A DNA stretch of 64,000 nt from Thermoactinomycetaceae bacterium (GCA_025449975.1 JANWIG010000017.1:1-64000), one strand, 5' to 3'; shown: positions 19,752 to 30,872, numbered from the stretch's first letter. The notes: generated by a model not told the origin, from the letters alone. Program-made: numbers and translations.

Positions 19752-20564
19752 GTGAAAAAAGAAAGATTAGATGTTTTATTGGTGAAAAGGGGATTTTTTC
19801 CTAGTCGCCAGCAAGCGCAACGGGCCATTATGGCTGGACTGGTACTGGTGAATCAACAGCGGATTGACAAAGTGGGAACCAAGGTTCCTTCGGATGTGGA
19901 GATAAAAGTAAAAGGTCGTCTTCATCCTTATGTGAGTCGGGGAGGATTGAAGTTAGAGGAATCATTACGCGTTTTTTCGCTTTCGATGCACGGGAAAATC
20001 GTGATTGATGTTGGCGCTTCCACAGGTGGCTTTACGGATTGTGCGTTACAAAATGGCGCAAAACGGGTCTATGCGGTAGATGTGGGTTATGGACAATTGG
20101 CTTGGAAGTTAAGACAAGATCCCCGCGTGGTGGTGATGGAAAGGACCAACTTTCGCTATGCCCAGCCCGATGCCTTTACCGAGGGTGTACCCGATGTGGC
20201 GACGATTGATGTCTCGTTTATCTCCCTTGTTCATATCCTACCTCCACTTAAGCGATTGCTTCGCACAGGTGGCGAAGTGGTAGCACTGGTGAAACCGCAG
20301 TTTGAAGCGGGGAAAGAACTTGTTGGCAAAAAAGGGATCGTGAAAGATCCCAAAGTTCATCAGCAAGTATTGGAACGATTTGTCGCCTTTGCGCAGGAAG
20401 AAGCATTCACTGTGCAGGGGTTGGCTCCTTCCCCGATTCAAGGTGGAGAGGGAAACATTGAGTTTTTAAGTTACTTGGTCTATCAGCCCGATCTGGCTGG
20501 GAATACAAATGTTGAATTAGATATAGAGAAGATTGTCGAGCAAGCACATGCTCAATTTCAGTAA
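19752..20564 (+). CDS. TlyA family rRNA methyltransferase/hemolysin (YqxC-like)
   Basis: KKERLDVLLVKRGFFPSRQQAQRAIMAG (S4 domain) and DVGASTGGFTDCALQNGA. Confidence 0.94.
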   Translation: MKKERLDVLLVKRGFFPSRQQAQRAIMAGLVLVNQQRIDKVGTKVPSDVEIKVKGRLHPYVSRGGLKLEESLRVFSLSMHGKIVIDVGASTGGFTDCALQNGAKRVYAVDVGYGQLAWKLRQDPRVVVMERTNFRYAQPDAFTEGVPDVATIDVSFISLVHILPPLKRLLRTGGEVVALVKPQFEAGKELVGKKGIVKDPKVHQQVLERFVAFAQEEAFTVQGLAPSPIQGGEGNIEFLSYLVYQPDLAGNTNVELDIEKIVEQAHAQFQ

Positions 20565-20665
20565 ATTTGAAACGAGGTAAGCGGGCGAATCAGGCGATAT
20601 TTCGTTACCAATAAGAAAGGTTTCCAAAAAATGACTGCGAATTAATAGGTAAGGGAGGGAAGACC

Positions 20666-21124
20666 ATGTCTTCAGTAGGGGATACCCTGGTTCTGATCCT
20701 ATTGATCGCAGTCATTATTTATTTTCTGGGAAAAAGCATCTTCCCAAAAGAGAAGAAAACAGAGGATTTACAAACATTTGTGATTGATGACCAAAGAACC
20801 GAGTGGGTTGGCAAAGTTCCATCTCTTTTGGAAGCACACGGATATGAAATTATACATGCGAAGATTCGTGTGCCTTTTCAACTACATGTGGATGATGAAA
20901 CATATCCTTGCCGCCTATCGGTTGATTATATTGCGGAGGCAGATGGAGAAGCTTATTTGGTAATTGTTGCCCGGGGTAAAAAAGCACGACTTTCTAGTGT
21001 TACATTAAAAGAAACGTTTTTACCTTACTATCTATTCTTCAGACCTGCTGGTATCTTGTATGTCAATAGAGAAAAAGGTAGTATCAAATTGATTGATTTT
21101 GAGATTCCAGAGATTAAGATGTAG
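20666..21124 (+). CDS. Membrane-anchored hypothetical protein
   Basis: N-terminal TM; ORF with RBS GGGAGGG, between tlyA and nadK. Confidence 0.8.
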   Translation: MSSVGDTLVLILLIAVIIYFLGKSIFPKEKKTEDLQTFVIDDQRTEWVGKVPSLLEAHGYEIIHAKIRVPFQLHVDDETYPCRLSVDYIAEADGEAYLVIVARGKKARLSSVTLKETFLPYYLFFRPAGILYVNREKGSIKLIDFEIPEIKM

Positions 21125-21169
21125 TAAGATGGTACCAGTCTTAAAGTCGTGATAACGAGGTGGAACTAT

Positions 21170-22057
21170 TTGAAAACGATTGGTATTACGATGAATCTAA
21201 CAAAATTGGATGCTTATTCAGTCGCAAATCAATTAATTCATTTGTTAGAGAGAAAAGGGATTCCTTTTTACTTAGAGAAGGAGATGGCTAAAGAGTTAGA
21301 ATATAATAAGATTGGTTTGAACTTGCATGACTTTCCACAACATGTCGATGTGGTTTTTGTTTTAGGAGGAGATGGCACGTTACTTGGAGTGGCTCGGCAG
21401 TTTGCTGAATATGATTTGCCGATTTTAGGGATCAATGTCGGCAATCTCGGTTTTTTATCCGAAGCGGAACCGCAAGATTTATCGACAGCTGTCGATCGCG
21501 TTTTAGCAGGTAATTACTATATTGAAGAGCGTTTTATGTTAGAAGCAGAGTTACTTAGAAAAGGGAAAGTACTTGAGCGAGGAATTGCTTTAAATGATAT
21601 CGGGATTGCGAAGGGCTCATTTGGTCGGATGATCACCTGCACCGTCTATATGGAAGGAATCTATCTTGGGGAGTATTCAGGAGATGGGGTGATTGTATCC
21701 ACACCGACAGGCTCCACCGCTTACTCCCTTTCTTGTGGTGGTCCGATTGTTTGGCCAGGAATTCATACGATTTTATTGACGCCGATTTGTCCACATACGC
21801 TTTCATCCCGTCCGATCATTTTACCAAAAACCAGTGTCCTGGAAGTGGAAGTAAAGGCGGAGCACCGAGAGATTGGACTTACCATCGACGGTCAGATTGG
21901 CTATTCGGTTCGTTCAGGCGATCGCGTTCGGGTCAGGGGCTCTTCCAATTATACCCAACTGATTAAATGGAAGGAGCGTTCTTTTTTTGAAGTTGTTCGA
22001 AAAAAATTATATGGGGAGATGTTATGCAAACAGGAAGGAGAGTTAAAAGAGGGATGA
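21170..22057 (+). CDS. nadK: NAD kinase (TTG start)
   Basis: [32 protein letters not shown]. Confidence 0.96.
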   Translation: MKTIGITMNLTKLDAYSVANQLIHLLERKGIPFYLEKEMAKELEYNKIGLNLHDFPQHVDVVFVLGGDGTLLGVARQFAEYDLPILGINVGNLGFLSEAEPQDLSTAVDRVLAGNYYIEERFMLEAELLRKGKVLERGIALNDIGIAKGSFGRMITCTVYMEGIYLGEYSGDGVIVSTPTGSTAYSLSCGGPIVWPGIHTILLTPICPHTLSSRPIILPKTSVLEVEVKAEHREIGLTIDGQIGYSVRSGDRVRVRGSSNYTQLIKWKERSFFEVVRKKLYGEMLCKQEGELKEG

Positions 22058-22506
22058 AGGCGCAGCGGCATATTAAGATTCGTGATATTATTGCTAAAAA
22101 AGATATCGAGACACAAGATGAATTGGTCGATGAGCTAAGAAAAGCGGGATACAATGTGACGCAGGCGACTGTTTCCAGAGATATTAAAGAATTGCATCTG
22201 GTTAAGGTGCCAACCGACCAAGGGGCTTATAAATATTCTTTGCCGACAGCGCAAGCAACCAATATCAATATCTTGCCAAAATTAAAACGGATGTTGCAAG
22301 AGTCCTTTTTAGGAATCAATCATGCGGAAAATCTCATTGTGATCAAAACCTTGCCCGGAAATGCCCATGCGTTGGCGGCGTTGATCGATAGTTTGGACTG
22401 GAAAGAACTGATCGGCACGTTGGCAGGAGATGATACGATCTTAATCGTTTGCAGTAGTAAAGAAGTGACAGCAAAAACAGCAAAGCGTTTTTCGGAAATG
22501 CTTTAG
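22054..22506 (+). CDS. argR: Arginine repressor
   Basis: [51 protein letters not shown] overlap with nadK. Confidence 0.96.
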   Translation: MKAQRHIKIRDIIAKKDIETQDELVDELRKAGYNVTQATVSRDIKELHLVKVPTDQGAYKYSLPTAQATNINILPKLKRMLQESFLGINHAENLIVIKTLPGNAHALAALIDSLDWKELIGTLAGDDTILIVCSSKEVTAKTAKRFSEML

Positions 22507-22519
22507 GAGTAGATGTCTG

Positions 22520-24211
22520 ATGTTGCAGGAATTATCCATTCGCCAATTTGCGATTATTGAAGAAGTTCATTTGACATTCTCCCAGGGATTTCATGTCCTC
22601 ACAGGAGAAACGGGTGCCGGAAAATCGATTTTGATCGATGCTCTTGGGCTTGTGTTAGGTGGTCGGGCCTCATCTGAGTTTGTTCGTCATGGCGCGAAAA
22701 AAGCGGAAATCGAAGCATTGTTTGAATTGGATCACGCGCATCCCGTCCATGCTCAATTGGCTGAATGGGGACTGGAACAAGAGGATCTTCTCCTGTTGCG
22801 GCGTGAAATCTGGGCTAATGGGAAAAGTGTCTGTCGAGTAAATGGGAAGATGGTTACCCTGGCCATGTTGCGCAAAATCAGTAAATATTTAATCGATATT
22901 CATGGTCAACATGAACATCAATTCCTCCTCAATCGAGAAGAGCAGCTAAAATGGCTGGATCATTTTGGCGGTGAAGCGTTGCAAGTTGCTCGGGCGAAGT
23001 ACCAAGCCGTATTTGCGGAGTACAAAAAGGTCGATAATGAGTTAAAAAAGGTGCAGATGAATCAGCAAGAATTGATGCAACGAATGGACTTATTGCGGTT
23101 TCAAAATGAAGAGATCAAGGCGGCTGCGTTGACTTTTGGCGAGGAAGAAGAGTTAGAGCAAGAGCGAAATCGCTTGGCATTCGCCGAGAAGATCATAAAT
23201 AATGCTTCAAAGGCGTATTACTATCTATATGAAGATCAGCGCGGGCTTGATTGCATCCGGCAGTCTATGAGTCATCTTGAAGAGATCGTATCGTTGGATC
23301 CACAGCTTCGCCCGATTCATGAACTGGTGCAGTCCGCTTTTTACCAATTGGAAGAAGCGATTCATGAGCTGGGTAATTATCGGGATGAAATTGAATTTGA
23401 TCCCTATCGGTTAAATGAAGTAGAAGAACGTCTATATATGATCAAACGATTACAAAGAAAATATGGTTCTACGATTGCGGAAATACTTAAATATCAGCAA
23501 AAGGTAGAGCAAGAGTTGGAGCAGCTGGTCCATCGTGAATCGACGGAGGCATCATTGCTCAAAAAGCGGGATCGGTTGGAAAAGGAATTAGCCTTACTAG
23601 CCGAAGAATTGACCGCTTTACGAAAAAAAGCTGCACGGCAATTGGAAACACGGGTTGAAAAAGAGCTGGCTGATCTGCAAATGAAGCATACCGTGTTTCA
23701 TGTTGCTTTTCAGTCGGGGGGCTTTTCGGCAAAAGGTTGTGATCAGATTGAATTCCAGATTGCTCCCAATCCAGGTGAACCGCCACGGTCGCTAGCGAAG
23801 GTTGCTTCGGGTGGAGAGCTATCGCGCATCATGTTGGCTTTAAAATGTATTTTTACGGATCTCCATCAAGTTCATACGGTTATTTTTGATGAAATTGATA
23901 CAGGAGTAAGTGGTCGCGCCGCTCAAGCGATTGCCGAGAAGATCGCTTTTATAGCGAAATATCATCAGATTTTATGTGTAACGCATTTACCACAAGTGGC
24001 TTGTATGGCTGATCATCACTTTTATATCTCAAAAGAATCAGATGGCTTAAAAACGCGAACCCGTGTAGCCAGTTTGGAGCGGGAAGAGCGGGTGGAAGAA
24101 TTAGCTCGATTGCTTGGAGGGGTCTCTCTGACAGAGACGACTCATAAGCATGCTGAGGAAATGCTTCGACTAGCGGAAGAAGTGAAACAGACACTCTCCT
24201 CAGGTGTTTAA
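22520..24211 (+). CDS. recN: DNA repair protein RecN
   Basis: MLQELSIRQFAIIEEVHLTF; Walker A GETGAGKS; IFDEIDTGVSGRAAQA. Confidence 0.97.
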   Translation: MLQELSIRQFAIIEEVHLTFSQGFHVLTGETGAGKSILIDALGLVLGGRASSEFVRHGAKKAEIEALFELDHAHPVHAQLAEWGLEQEDLLLLRREIWANGKSVCRVNGKMVTLAMLRKISKYLIDIHGQHEHQFLLNREEQLKWLDHFGGEALQVARAKYQAVFAEYKKVDNELKKVQMNQQELMQRMDLLRFQNEEIKAAALTFGEEEELEQERNRLAFAEKIINNASKAYYYLYEDQRGLDCIRQSMSHLEEIVSLDPQLRPIHELVQSAFYQLEEAIHELGNYRDEIEFDPYRLNEVEERLYMIKRLQRKYGSTIAEILKYQQKVEQELEQLVHRESTEASLLKKRDRLEKELALLAEELTALRKKAARQLETRVEKELADLQMKHTVFHVAFQSGGFSAKGCDQIEFQIAPNPGEPPRSLAKVASGGELSRIMLALKCIFTDLHQVHTVIFDEIDTGVSGRAAQAIAEKIAFIAKYHQILCVTHLPQVACMADHHFYISKESDGLKTRTRVASLEREERVEELARLLGGVSLTETTHKHAEEMLRLAEEVKQTLSSGV

Positions 24212-24286
24212 CCGACACCGATGCCATTTTAGCGGATGGATGGCGTGGAATTCATGGACTGATCGAATTTATAGAATTGTTTATGA

Positions 24287-24314
24287 GTATAGGAAGGTTT
24301 TATCTAACATAAAA
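24287..24314 (+). promoter_or_regulatory. Candidate forespore (sigma-F/G) promoter of spoIVB
   Basis: GTATA-N16-CATAAAA upstream of spoIVB. Confidence 0.3.
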
Positions 24315-24394
24315 GAGCTCTTCCAAGGACACCTTAAACATACACACGACGATTCTTTGGCGTAAGGATAGGCAGGGCCTCAGGAGAGTGGTGG

Positions 24395-25753
24395 ATGTTG
24401 CAAACAGGAAAAAGAGGAAAATGGATAGGGCTTTTCCTGGTGCTTCTCTTGTTTTTAAGTAGTACAACCACTTTTTTTAGGCAGTTTACGCATTTCCCCG
24501 CAGAACTTCGTTTGGTTCAAGGTGAATGGCAACAGTTGAGCCTCGCGATGCCCGCACTGGCCACAGCGAACATTTCCAATCCAAATGTGATTCATGTCAA
24601 TGGTTCTAACCATCCGTCTGTCCCGATTGATTTAAGACATCCACTCATTTTATCATCACGGACGATTGGTCAATCGTTTGTCACTTTAAAGTTGTTTGGT
24701 ACATTGCCCATTAAAAGAGTAAAAGTCCGTGTGATGCCAGATGTCCGCGTGATTCCTGGTGGTCAATCGATTGGTGTAAAAGTGAAATCAGAAGGTGTTT
24801 TGGTGGTGGGACATCATTTGCTAAGAAGTACCCAAAGTCACTTGTCTCCCGCAGAGAAGGCAGATATTCGAGTGGGCGATTATTTAACGAAAATCAATGG
24901 GCTACCTATTCGGCAAATTTCCGATTTGGCGAAGGCGGTAGAGCAAGCAGGCAAACGGAATCAGCCACTAGACATCACGATTCTCCGGAAAGGAAAAGAA
25001 CTGCAAGTTCAGATGATGCCAATCTTTGATGAGAAAGAAAGAACCTATCGGCTTGGTCTTTATGTGCGAGATTCTGCGGCTGGCGTTGGAACACTTACCT
25101 TTTTTGATCCGAACAAACAGGTGTATGGGGCCTTGGGACATATCATTACGGATCAGGATACCGGTCAACCGATCCGTGTAAGGCAAGGGAAAATTATGCA
25201 CTCCAATGTGACTTCGATTCAAAAAGGTGAATCAGGAGAACCCGGGGAAAAAAGGGCGATTTTTTTCCATGAAGAAAAAGTGTTAGGCAATATCTTTAAA
25301 AATACCCCTTTTGGGATTTTTGGAAAGATGCCCAAATTACCCGAGCAAGGAATGTACAACAAACCGATTCCCATTGGCTTAATTGAACAGGTGAAAGAAG
25401 GGCCAGCTAAAATTTTAACAGTGGTTGAAGGACAGAAAGTGGAAGCTTTTGATATTGAAATTACTCATGTAATTAAGCAAAAATTTCCTGCGACCAAAGG
25501 ACTTATTATTAAAGTAACTGATCCTCGTTTACTTAAAAAAACCGGTGGAATCATTCAGGGGATGAGTGGAAGTCCTATTTTACAAAACGGAAAATTGATT
25601 GGAGCCGTTACTCATGTGTTTGTAAATGATCCATCGGCTGGATATGGAACATTTATTGAGTGGATGCTTCAAGATGCTGGTGTGATCCAGCCAACAGCGG
25701 GTCGAAATAATGATCCGCTGTTTTGTATTTTTATGGATAATATTGTAAAGTAG
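24395..25753 (+). CDS. spoIVB: SpoIVB serine peptidase
   Basis: PDZ-like region and GGIIQGMSGSPILQNGKLIGAVTHVFVNDPSAGYGTFIEWML. Confidence 0.95.
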   Translation: MLQTGKRGKWIGLFLVLLLFLSSTTTFFRQFTHFPAELRLVQGEWQQLSLAMPALATANISNPNVIHVNGSNHPSVPIDLRHPLILSSRTIGQSFVTLKLFGTLPIKRVKVRVMPDVRVIPGGQSIGVKVKSEGVLVVGHHLLRSTQSHLSPAEKADIRVGDYLTKINGLPIRQISDLAKAVEQAGKRNQPLDITILRKGKELQVQMMPIFDEKERTYRLGLYVRDSAAGVGTLTFFDPNKQVYGALGHIITDQDTGQPIRVRQGKIMHSNVTSIQKGESGEPGEKRAIFFHEEKVLGNIFKNTPFGIFGKMPKLPEQGMYNKPIPIGLIEQVKEGPAKILTVVEGQKVEAFDIEITHVIKQKFPATKGLIIKVTDPRLLKKTGGIIQGMSGSPILQNGKLIGAVTHVFVNDPSAGYGTFIEWMLQDAGVIQPTAGRNNDPLFCIFMDNIVK

Positions 25754-25781
25754 CAGGAACAAATCTCTTTTTGTCGAAAAT
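25753..25781 (+). promoter_or_regulatory. Candidate sigma-H promoter with overlapping 0A box upstream of spo0A
   Basis: GCAGGAACA-N11-GTCGAAAAT; exact TGTCGAA at 25772-25778. Confidence 0.55.
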
Positions 25782-25817
25782 TTTTAAAAGAACAAGATGA
25801 TGGTAAGGGGGGATCAC

Positions 25818-26606
25818 GTGGATAAGATTCGTGTCGCTTTGGCAGATGATAACCGGGAATTTTCGGAACTATTAAAAGAGTATTTATCCAGCCAATCGGA
25901 TATTGAAGTGATTGGCGTTGCTTATAATGGTGGAGAAGTGATTGACCTACTAAAGGAATGTGTGCCAGATGTCCTCGTGTTGGATATTATTATGCCGCAT
26001 TTAGATGGTCTTGGGGTGCTTGAACAGATTCAACATTTAAACATTCAACCGGTCCCTAAGATTATCATGCTAACCGCATTTGGTCACGAAAATATCACAC
26101 AACGAGCTGTTGAGTTGGGGGCTTCATATTATATATTAAAACCGTTTGATATGGAGGTACTGGCGGATCGCATTCGTCAAATGCAAGGAATTGTGTCAAC
26201 ACCGACGAGGAAGTGCCCTTCCAATGGTCAAGCCCAACCACCGACGCGCGGTAATCATTTGGATGCCAATATAACGAGTGTGATTCATGAGATCGGCGTA
26301 CCAGCACATATTAAAGGGTATTTGTATTTGCGTGAAGCGATCACCATGGTCTACTACGAAGTCGATTTACTTGGCTCCATTACCAAAGCACTTTACCCAC
26401 GAATAGCTGAAAAATTTAATACGACTCCAAGCCGCGTGGAACGAGCGATTCGCCATGCCATTGAGGTAGCTTGGAGTCGTGGGAATATGGATTCGATTCG
26501 TAACTTGTTCGGTTATACGATCAATGTAAGTAAAGCGAAGCCTACGAACAGCGAATTTATTGCCATGGTTGCAGATAAATTGCGAATTGAACACAGAGTC
26601 GGTTAG
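25818..26606 (+). CDS. spo0A: Sporulation transcription factor Spo0A (GTG start)
   Basis: Receiver [16 protein letters not shown]-terminal [24 protein letters not shown]. Confidence 0.98.
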   Translation: MDKIRVALADDNREFSELLKEYLSSQSDIEVIGVAYNGGEVIDLLKECVPDVLVLDIIMPHLDGLGVLEQIQHLNIQPVPKIIMLTAFGHENITQRAVELGASYYILKPFDMEVLADRIRQMQGIVSTPTRKCPSNGQAQPPTRGNHLDANITSVIHEIGVPAHIKGYLYLREAITMVYYEVDLLGSITKALYPRIAEKFNTTPSRVERAIRHAIEVAWSRGNMDSIRNLFGYTINVSKAKPTNSEFIAMVADKLRIEHRVG

Positions 26607-26618
26607 AGTCTGCGATAG

Positions 26619-26667
26619 AATACCGTTTTGTAAAGGGTTTCCTTTATAAAGCGGTGTTTTTTTCTAT
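26619..26667 (+). terminator. Terminator after spo0A
   Basis: ATACCGTTTTGTAAAGG-GTTT-CCTTTATAAAGCGGTGT followed by TTTTTTC. Confidence 0.75.
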
Positions 26668-26715
26668 ATAATAGGGTGTACTCGCGATCATCGGGAACAT
26701 AAAATGGGATAAACC

Positions 26716-26928
26716 ATGTTTTTTAAGGAGGATAATGGAATTTCAATGGTCGAATGGCTAAAAAATAGTTTTTTCTTTCTATTACTCATATTGGTCGCGC
26801 TCACTTCTGCGTTATTTTCATTTTTTGTGGTGTTATCATTAAGCTTGTTTTTGCTGCTCGTCGCGATGATTTCATGGATTATGGTCGTAGTGAAAAAAGG
26901 ATGGCATCAGATCAAATGGTATAAATAG
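26716..26928 (+). CDS. Small hydrophobic membrane protein
   Basis: 70-aa ORF, two TM-like stretches, AAGGAGG upstream. Confidence 0.55.
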   Translation: MFFKEDNGISMVEWLKNSFFFLLLILVALTSALFSFFVVLSLSLFLLLVAMISWIMVVVKKGWHQIKWYK

Positions 26929-26937
26929 GGAGTCAAC

Positions 26938-27168
26938 TTAAATTTGGACTTTCTCTTTCCGATGAAGCAAGTGACGATGATGTTCTCTCGCTTCCATGAG
27001 TTGCATGTAATATTGTCCAGCTTCTTCATAATTTTTGAATTTCATTGCTCGCCGATAGGCGTTGGCTAATGGAGAGATCACTTGCTGATGATATTGATGT
27101 GCAGTGATTGTAAATTTAGGCTTGGCTGGCCGATTGTGTTGTTTTTCTCCTCTTTTTTTTCGGGCCAT
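26938..27168 (-). CDS. Hypothetical basic protein
   Basis: 76-aa ORF between convergent/parallel genes. Confidence 0.55.
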   Translation of the reverse strand: MARKKRGEKQHNRPAKPKFTITAHQYHQQVISPLANAYRRAMKFKNYEEAGQYYMQLMEAREHHRHLLHRKEKVQI

Positions 27169-27221
27169 TGTTTACCCCTCCTCGATCATAGTCATGGTAT
27201 GCAGGATAGGCGAAGTTGATC

Positions 27222-28175
27222 TTAGAAAGGTGTCCATTTTAGTTTTCTTGCCTTTTCAAAGCGTTTTTGAACCGCTGGCCAGTTGACTACATTCCACCAA
27301 GCTTCGATATATTCTTTGCGGCGGTTTTGATAAGTTAAATAGTAGGCGTGTTCCCATACATCCAGTGGCAACAAAGGGATGACATCCCACTGGGATAGAT
27401 TTTGATGTTTTTCTGCCTGTAATATTTCTAACCGTCGGGAGCGAGGACTCCAGACGAGGATCGCCCAGCCGCTGCCTTCTACTTTTTCCGCAGCAGCAGT
27501 GAAGTGTTTTTTAAATGCTCGGAAGCTGCCAAAGTCTTGCTCAATTTGCTTGAGCAAAGGACCTGTTGGCTTTCCTCCGCCTTGGGGACTCATCGTTTCC
27601 CAGAAAAGAGTATGCAAATAGTGACCGGCTCCATGAAAGGCTGCTTCCCTTTCCCAATGTTTGATTAATTCAAATTGACCGGTTTCCCTGGCTTGGGCTA
27701 ATTTTTTCTCGGCTTGGTTTAAACCGTCCACATAGGATTGATGGTGTAGATCGTGGTGTAGTCGCATCGTTGTCTCGTCGATGTAAGGTTCCAATGCATT
27801 ATAGGGATAGGGTAATGGGGGCAATTGATGTTGACCGATTGGTACGAAACGGGTGGTTCGAGTGGAGTGGATTTCCTCGGATGATGAATGATGAGAAAGA
27901 GTTGCCTGTGAAGAAAGGATCGTATCTAAGCATTTTTCGTACTTCTTTTGAATGAAATGAATTTTTCTGAGCCAATCATACCAGCTATGTGGAGTTTGCG
28001 TAGAGGATCGAGCTAGTTGTTGTAGCTTTTTTAGATCGTGGGAAAGTTTTTGCAAAGGAGCAGCGATCGGTTGATTGGAATAAAGAAGTTGTTGGTGCTG
28101 GATCCACTTTTGATAGAGACGAAGAGAATTGGAAATGATCTTCGACCATGGAGAACGATCGGGTACGGAAAACAT
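27222..28175 (-). CDS. Superoxide dismutase [Mn/Fe], SodF-like with N-terminal extension
   Basis: LHHDLHHQSYVDGLN; DVWEHAYYLTYQNRRKEYIEAWWNVVNW. Confidence 0.92.
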   Translation of the reverse strand: MFSVPDRSPWSKIISNSLRLYQKWIQHQQLLYSNQPIAAPLQKLSHDLKKLQQLARSSTQTPHSWYDWLRKIHFIQKKYEKCLDTILSSQATLSHHSSSEEIHSTRTTRFVPIGQHQLPPLPYPYNALEPYIDETTMRLHHDLHHQSYVDGLNQAEKKLAQARETGQFELIKHWEREAAFHGAGHYLHTLFWETMSPQGGGKPTGPLLKQIEQDFGSFRAFKKHFTAAAEKVEGSGWAILVWSPRSRRLEILQAEKHQNLSQWDVIPLLPLDVWEHAYYLTYQNRRKEYIEAWWNVVNWPAVQKRFEKARKLKWTPF

Positions 28176-28253
28176 AGAATAACCCTCCTTTCTCCAAGCA
28201 TATGCTGTTAAAGAAGTATAAATGAGTGAGGAGAGAAGGGAGGGAAGATGTAT

Positions 28254-28586
28254 TTAGACCTTTTTGTAGTAAGCGTATTTATCTTTTTTCGTATTTTCTT
28301 GAGCTTCGGCTTTTAGTAATTGTTCACGTTCTTCTTTCTTTAAGAGTTTAGGTTGTATACGATGTTTCTTTTTATCGCGATGAAAGATAAATCCGCCTAG
28401 AAAAAATAAAGCGATGAGAAAACAGATGAGTGCAATAATGAGTGTGGTCCAGTTCAGGGGTTCACCACCCAGATAAGCAAAAAGAGACTTGGTAATGGTG
28501 GAGAAGCCATAAATCCCCAGCGCGCCTGGGATACACAAAATTAAAATAGCAAGAATCCGTTGATAGACTGGCTTCATTTCTTGCAT
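28254..28586 (-). CDS. DUF2627-like membrane protein (YqzF-like)
   Basis: MQEMKPVYQRILAILILCIPGALGIYGF; adjacent to bkdR as in Bacillus. Confidence 0.7.
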   Translation of the reverse strand: MQEMKPVYQRILAILILCIPGALGIYGFSTITKSLFAYLGGEPLNWTTLIIALICFLIALFFLGGFIFHRDKKKHRIQPKLLKKEEREQLLKAEAQENTKKDKYAYYKKV

Positions 28587-28695
28587 GGGTTTCCCGCCTT
28601 TCTACATACCAACCTTATGTTAACTTATTTATAAAGGGAATGCTAGCCTTTGAATAGAAACATGTGAAAATGTGAATAAGGAACGGTGATTTTGG

Positions 28696-30735
28696 ATGCA
28701 AAAAGTATTAATTGTTGGAGGAGGAAAAAGTGGTGCAGCGATTCTGCGAATATTGGTTGTGATTGATCAAGTAGAAATCATCGGAGTGGTGACCGATCGT
28801 CCTGATGAACCGATTTTGGTGGAGGCACAAAAAGAAGGGATCCCCACCGGAAATGATCCGATCCCGTTTCTTGAGCATAAGCCGGATCTGATTCTCGATG
28901 CATCGGATCGGCTGGAGGTTCGTGATTTTCTACAACGGCGTAAACCGCAACACACGATCTTGCTCTCCGGCTCTCTCATCGAGCTGATCGCCTATTTGAT
29001 TGAAGAAAATGAACATTTATTTCATACATTGCGTCAGCGTCAGCTGGAGCTGGAAGCGATTATTCAGTCGACGCATGATGGGATGGTAGCCGTCAATCGG
29101 AAGGGAGAAGTCACCTTACTCAATCGTTCGGCGGAAAAACTCTTGGGGGTGACGGAAAAAGAAGCGTTAGGCAAAAATATCTGTGAGATTGTGCCGACAA
29201 GTCGGCTCTGTTTGGTTTTGGAAAATGGACAACCTCAGTTAAATCAACAACAAGAGATCCCAGGTGGGCGAGTCGTTTTGACGAATCGTGTCCCGGTAAA
29301 AGATCAGATGGGGGAAGTGGTCGGAGCTGTCTCTGTCTTTCGTGATGTAAGTGAGCTGCTTCAACTGACAGAGCAATTAGCCAACCTAAAAGATATGAAA
29401 AACTTGCTGCAAGCGATCATTAATTCATCGGATGAAGCCATCTCGGTTGTCGATGCAGAAGGGAAAGGGATCTTAATCAATCCCGCTTATACTCGGCTTA
29501 CGGGATTGCAGGAATCAGAAGTGATTGGGAAACCAGCACATGTCGATATCTCCGAAGGAGAAAGCATGCATATGAAAGTTTTAAAAACGAGACGTCCTGT
29601 TCGTGGTGTGCAGATGAAAGTAGGTCCCCATCGGCGCGAAGTGGTTGTCAATGTAGCTCCGATTATTATTAAGGGAGAGTTAAAAGGATCGGTTGGCATT
29701 GTCCACGATACTTCCGAAATCAAACAACTCTATCGTGAGCTAGAAAAAGCGCAGCGAATGATTCGTAAATTGGAAGCGACATATACTTTTGACGATATTA
29801 TCGGCGAGAGCGAAGAGATGAAGATCGCGCTCAGTATTGCCAAACAAGCGGCCAATACGCGGGCGACAGTGTTGCTAAGGGGAGAATCGGGCACTGGAAA
29901 AGAGTTGTTTGCCCATGCGATCCACAATGCCAGCAGCCGGCGGTATAATCAATTTGTGCGGGTCAATTGCGCAGCATTGTCCGAGAATTTGTTGGAAAGT
30001 GAGCTATTTGGTTATGAAGAAGGAGCGTTTACAGGAGCTAGGCGCGGGGGCAAAAAAGGATTGTTTGAAGAAGCCAATGGCGGAACTCTTTTCCTCGATG
30101 AAATCGGAGAGCTTAAGCCGAGTACGCAAGCCAAATTATTACGCGCCTTACAAGAAAAAGAAATCACCCGCGTGGGAGGAACCAAACCGATTTCTATCGA
30201 TGTTCGCATTATCGCTGCAACCAATCTTTTTCTCGAAAAGGCGATTGCAGAGAAGCGGTTTCGTGAAGATTTATTTTATCGGTTAAATGTCGTTCCGATT
30301 CATATTCCACCATTGCGTTTGCGCAAACAGGATTTGTATCCGCTCGTTGTTTATCTAATTAAAAAACTCAATCTCGAGTATGGTCGTTCCGTTCGGGATA
30401 TCACAGAAGATGCTCTGGCTTTGTTATCGCAATATTCATGGCCTGGGAATGTTCGTGAACTAGAGAATGTTCTTGGAAGAGCGATGATTCATATGTCTTT
30501 TCAAGAGAGAGTGATTCAGCGTACACACCTCTCTATTCCTGTTGCGACCGAAATCGCTGAGCAGGAACGAATCGATGTAAATCGTCCTTTACGAGACGTG
30601 TTGGTTGAAGTGGAAAGAGAACATATTCGCAAAGTCTATCAGGCATGTCAAAAAAATAAGACGGAAACCGCTCGACGGTTAGGCATTTCCATTCGAAGTC
30701 TTTATTATAAATTAGAGCGTTACCAATTGCTTTAA
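28696..30735 (+). CDS. bkdR: Sigma-54-dependent activator of branched-chain catabolism (BkdR-like)
   Basis: PAS domains, AAA+ [15 protein letters not shown] and GAFTGA motifs, C-terminal Fis-type HTH, upstream of bcd/bkd. Confidence 0.92.
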   Translation: MQKVLIVGGGKSGAAILRILVVIDQVEIIGVVTDRPDEPILVEAQKEGIPTGNDPIPFLEHKPDLILDASDRLEVRDFLQRRKPQHTILLSGSLIELIAYLIEENEHLFHTLRQRQLELEAIIQSTHDGMVAVNRKGEVTLLNRSAEKLLGVTEKEALGKNICEIVPTSRLCLVLENGQPQLNQQQEIPGGRVVLTNRVPVKDQMGEVVGAVSVFRDVSELLQLTEQLANLKDMKNLLQAIINSSDEAISVVDAEGKGILINPAYTRLTGLQESEVIGKPAHVDISEGESMHMKVLKTRRPVRGVQMKVGPHRREVVVNVAPIIIKGELKGSVGIVHDTSEIKQLYRELEKAQRMIRKLEATYTFDDIIGESEEMKIALSIAKQAANTRATVLLRGESGTGKELFAHAIHNASSRRYNQFVRVNCAALSENLLESELFGYEEGAFTGARRGGKKGLFEEANGGTLFLDEIGELKPSTQAKLLRALQEKEITRVGGTKPISIDVRIIAATNLFLEKAIAEKRFREDLFYRLNVVPIHIPPLRLRKQDLYPLVVYLIKKLNLEYGRSVRDITEDALALLSQYSWPGNVRELENVLGRAMIHMSFQERVIQRTHLSIPVATEIAEQERIDVNRPLRDVLVEVEREHIRKVYQACQKNKTETARRLGISIRSLYYKLERYQLL

Positions 30736-30740
30736 CTCAT

Positions 30741-30792
30741 TTGCAATCTTTTGCAGGCATTTTTCTGCAATAATTTTGCAAAAACTTGCAAA
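30741..30792 (+). promoter_or_regulatory. TTGCA/TGCAA-rich array, candidate upstream activating sequence
   Basis: TTGCAATCTTTTGCAGGCATTTTTCTGCAATAATTTTGCAAAAACTTGCAA. Confidence 0.45.
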
Positions 30793-30872
30793 GCGAAGAA
30801 GCGGATTGCTTCATTTGCTTTGAAAATGGGCAAAATAGATAGCAGACTTATTTAGTCATTTTGTCGTTTTAT

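Noticed and set aside
27222-28175. N-terminal extension of the superoxide dismutase as a novel fusion
   Set aside because: SodF-type Bacillus enzymes already carry N-terminal extensions; not considered new.
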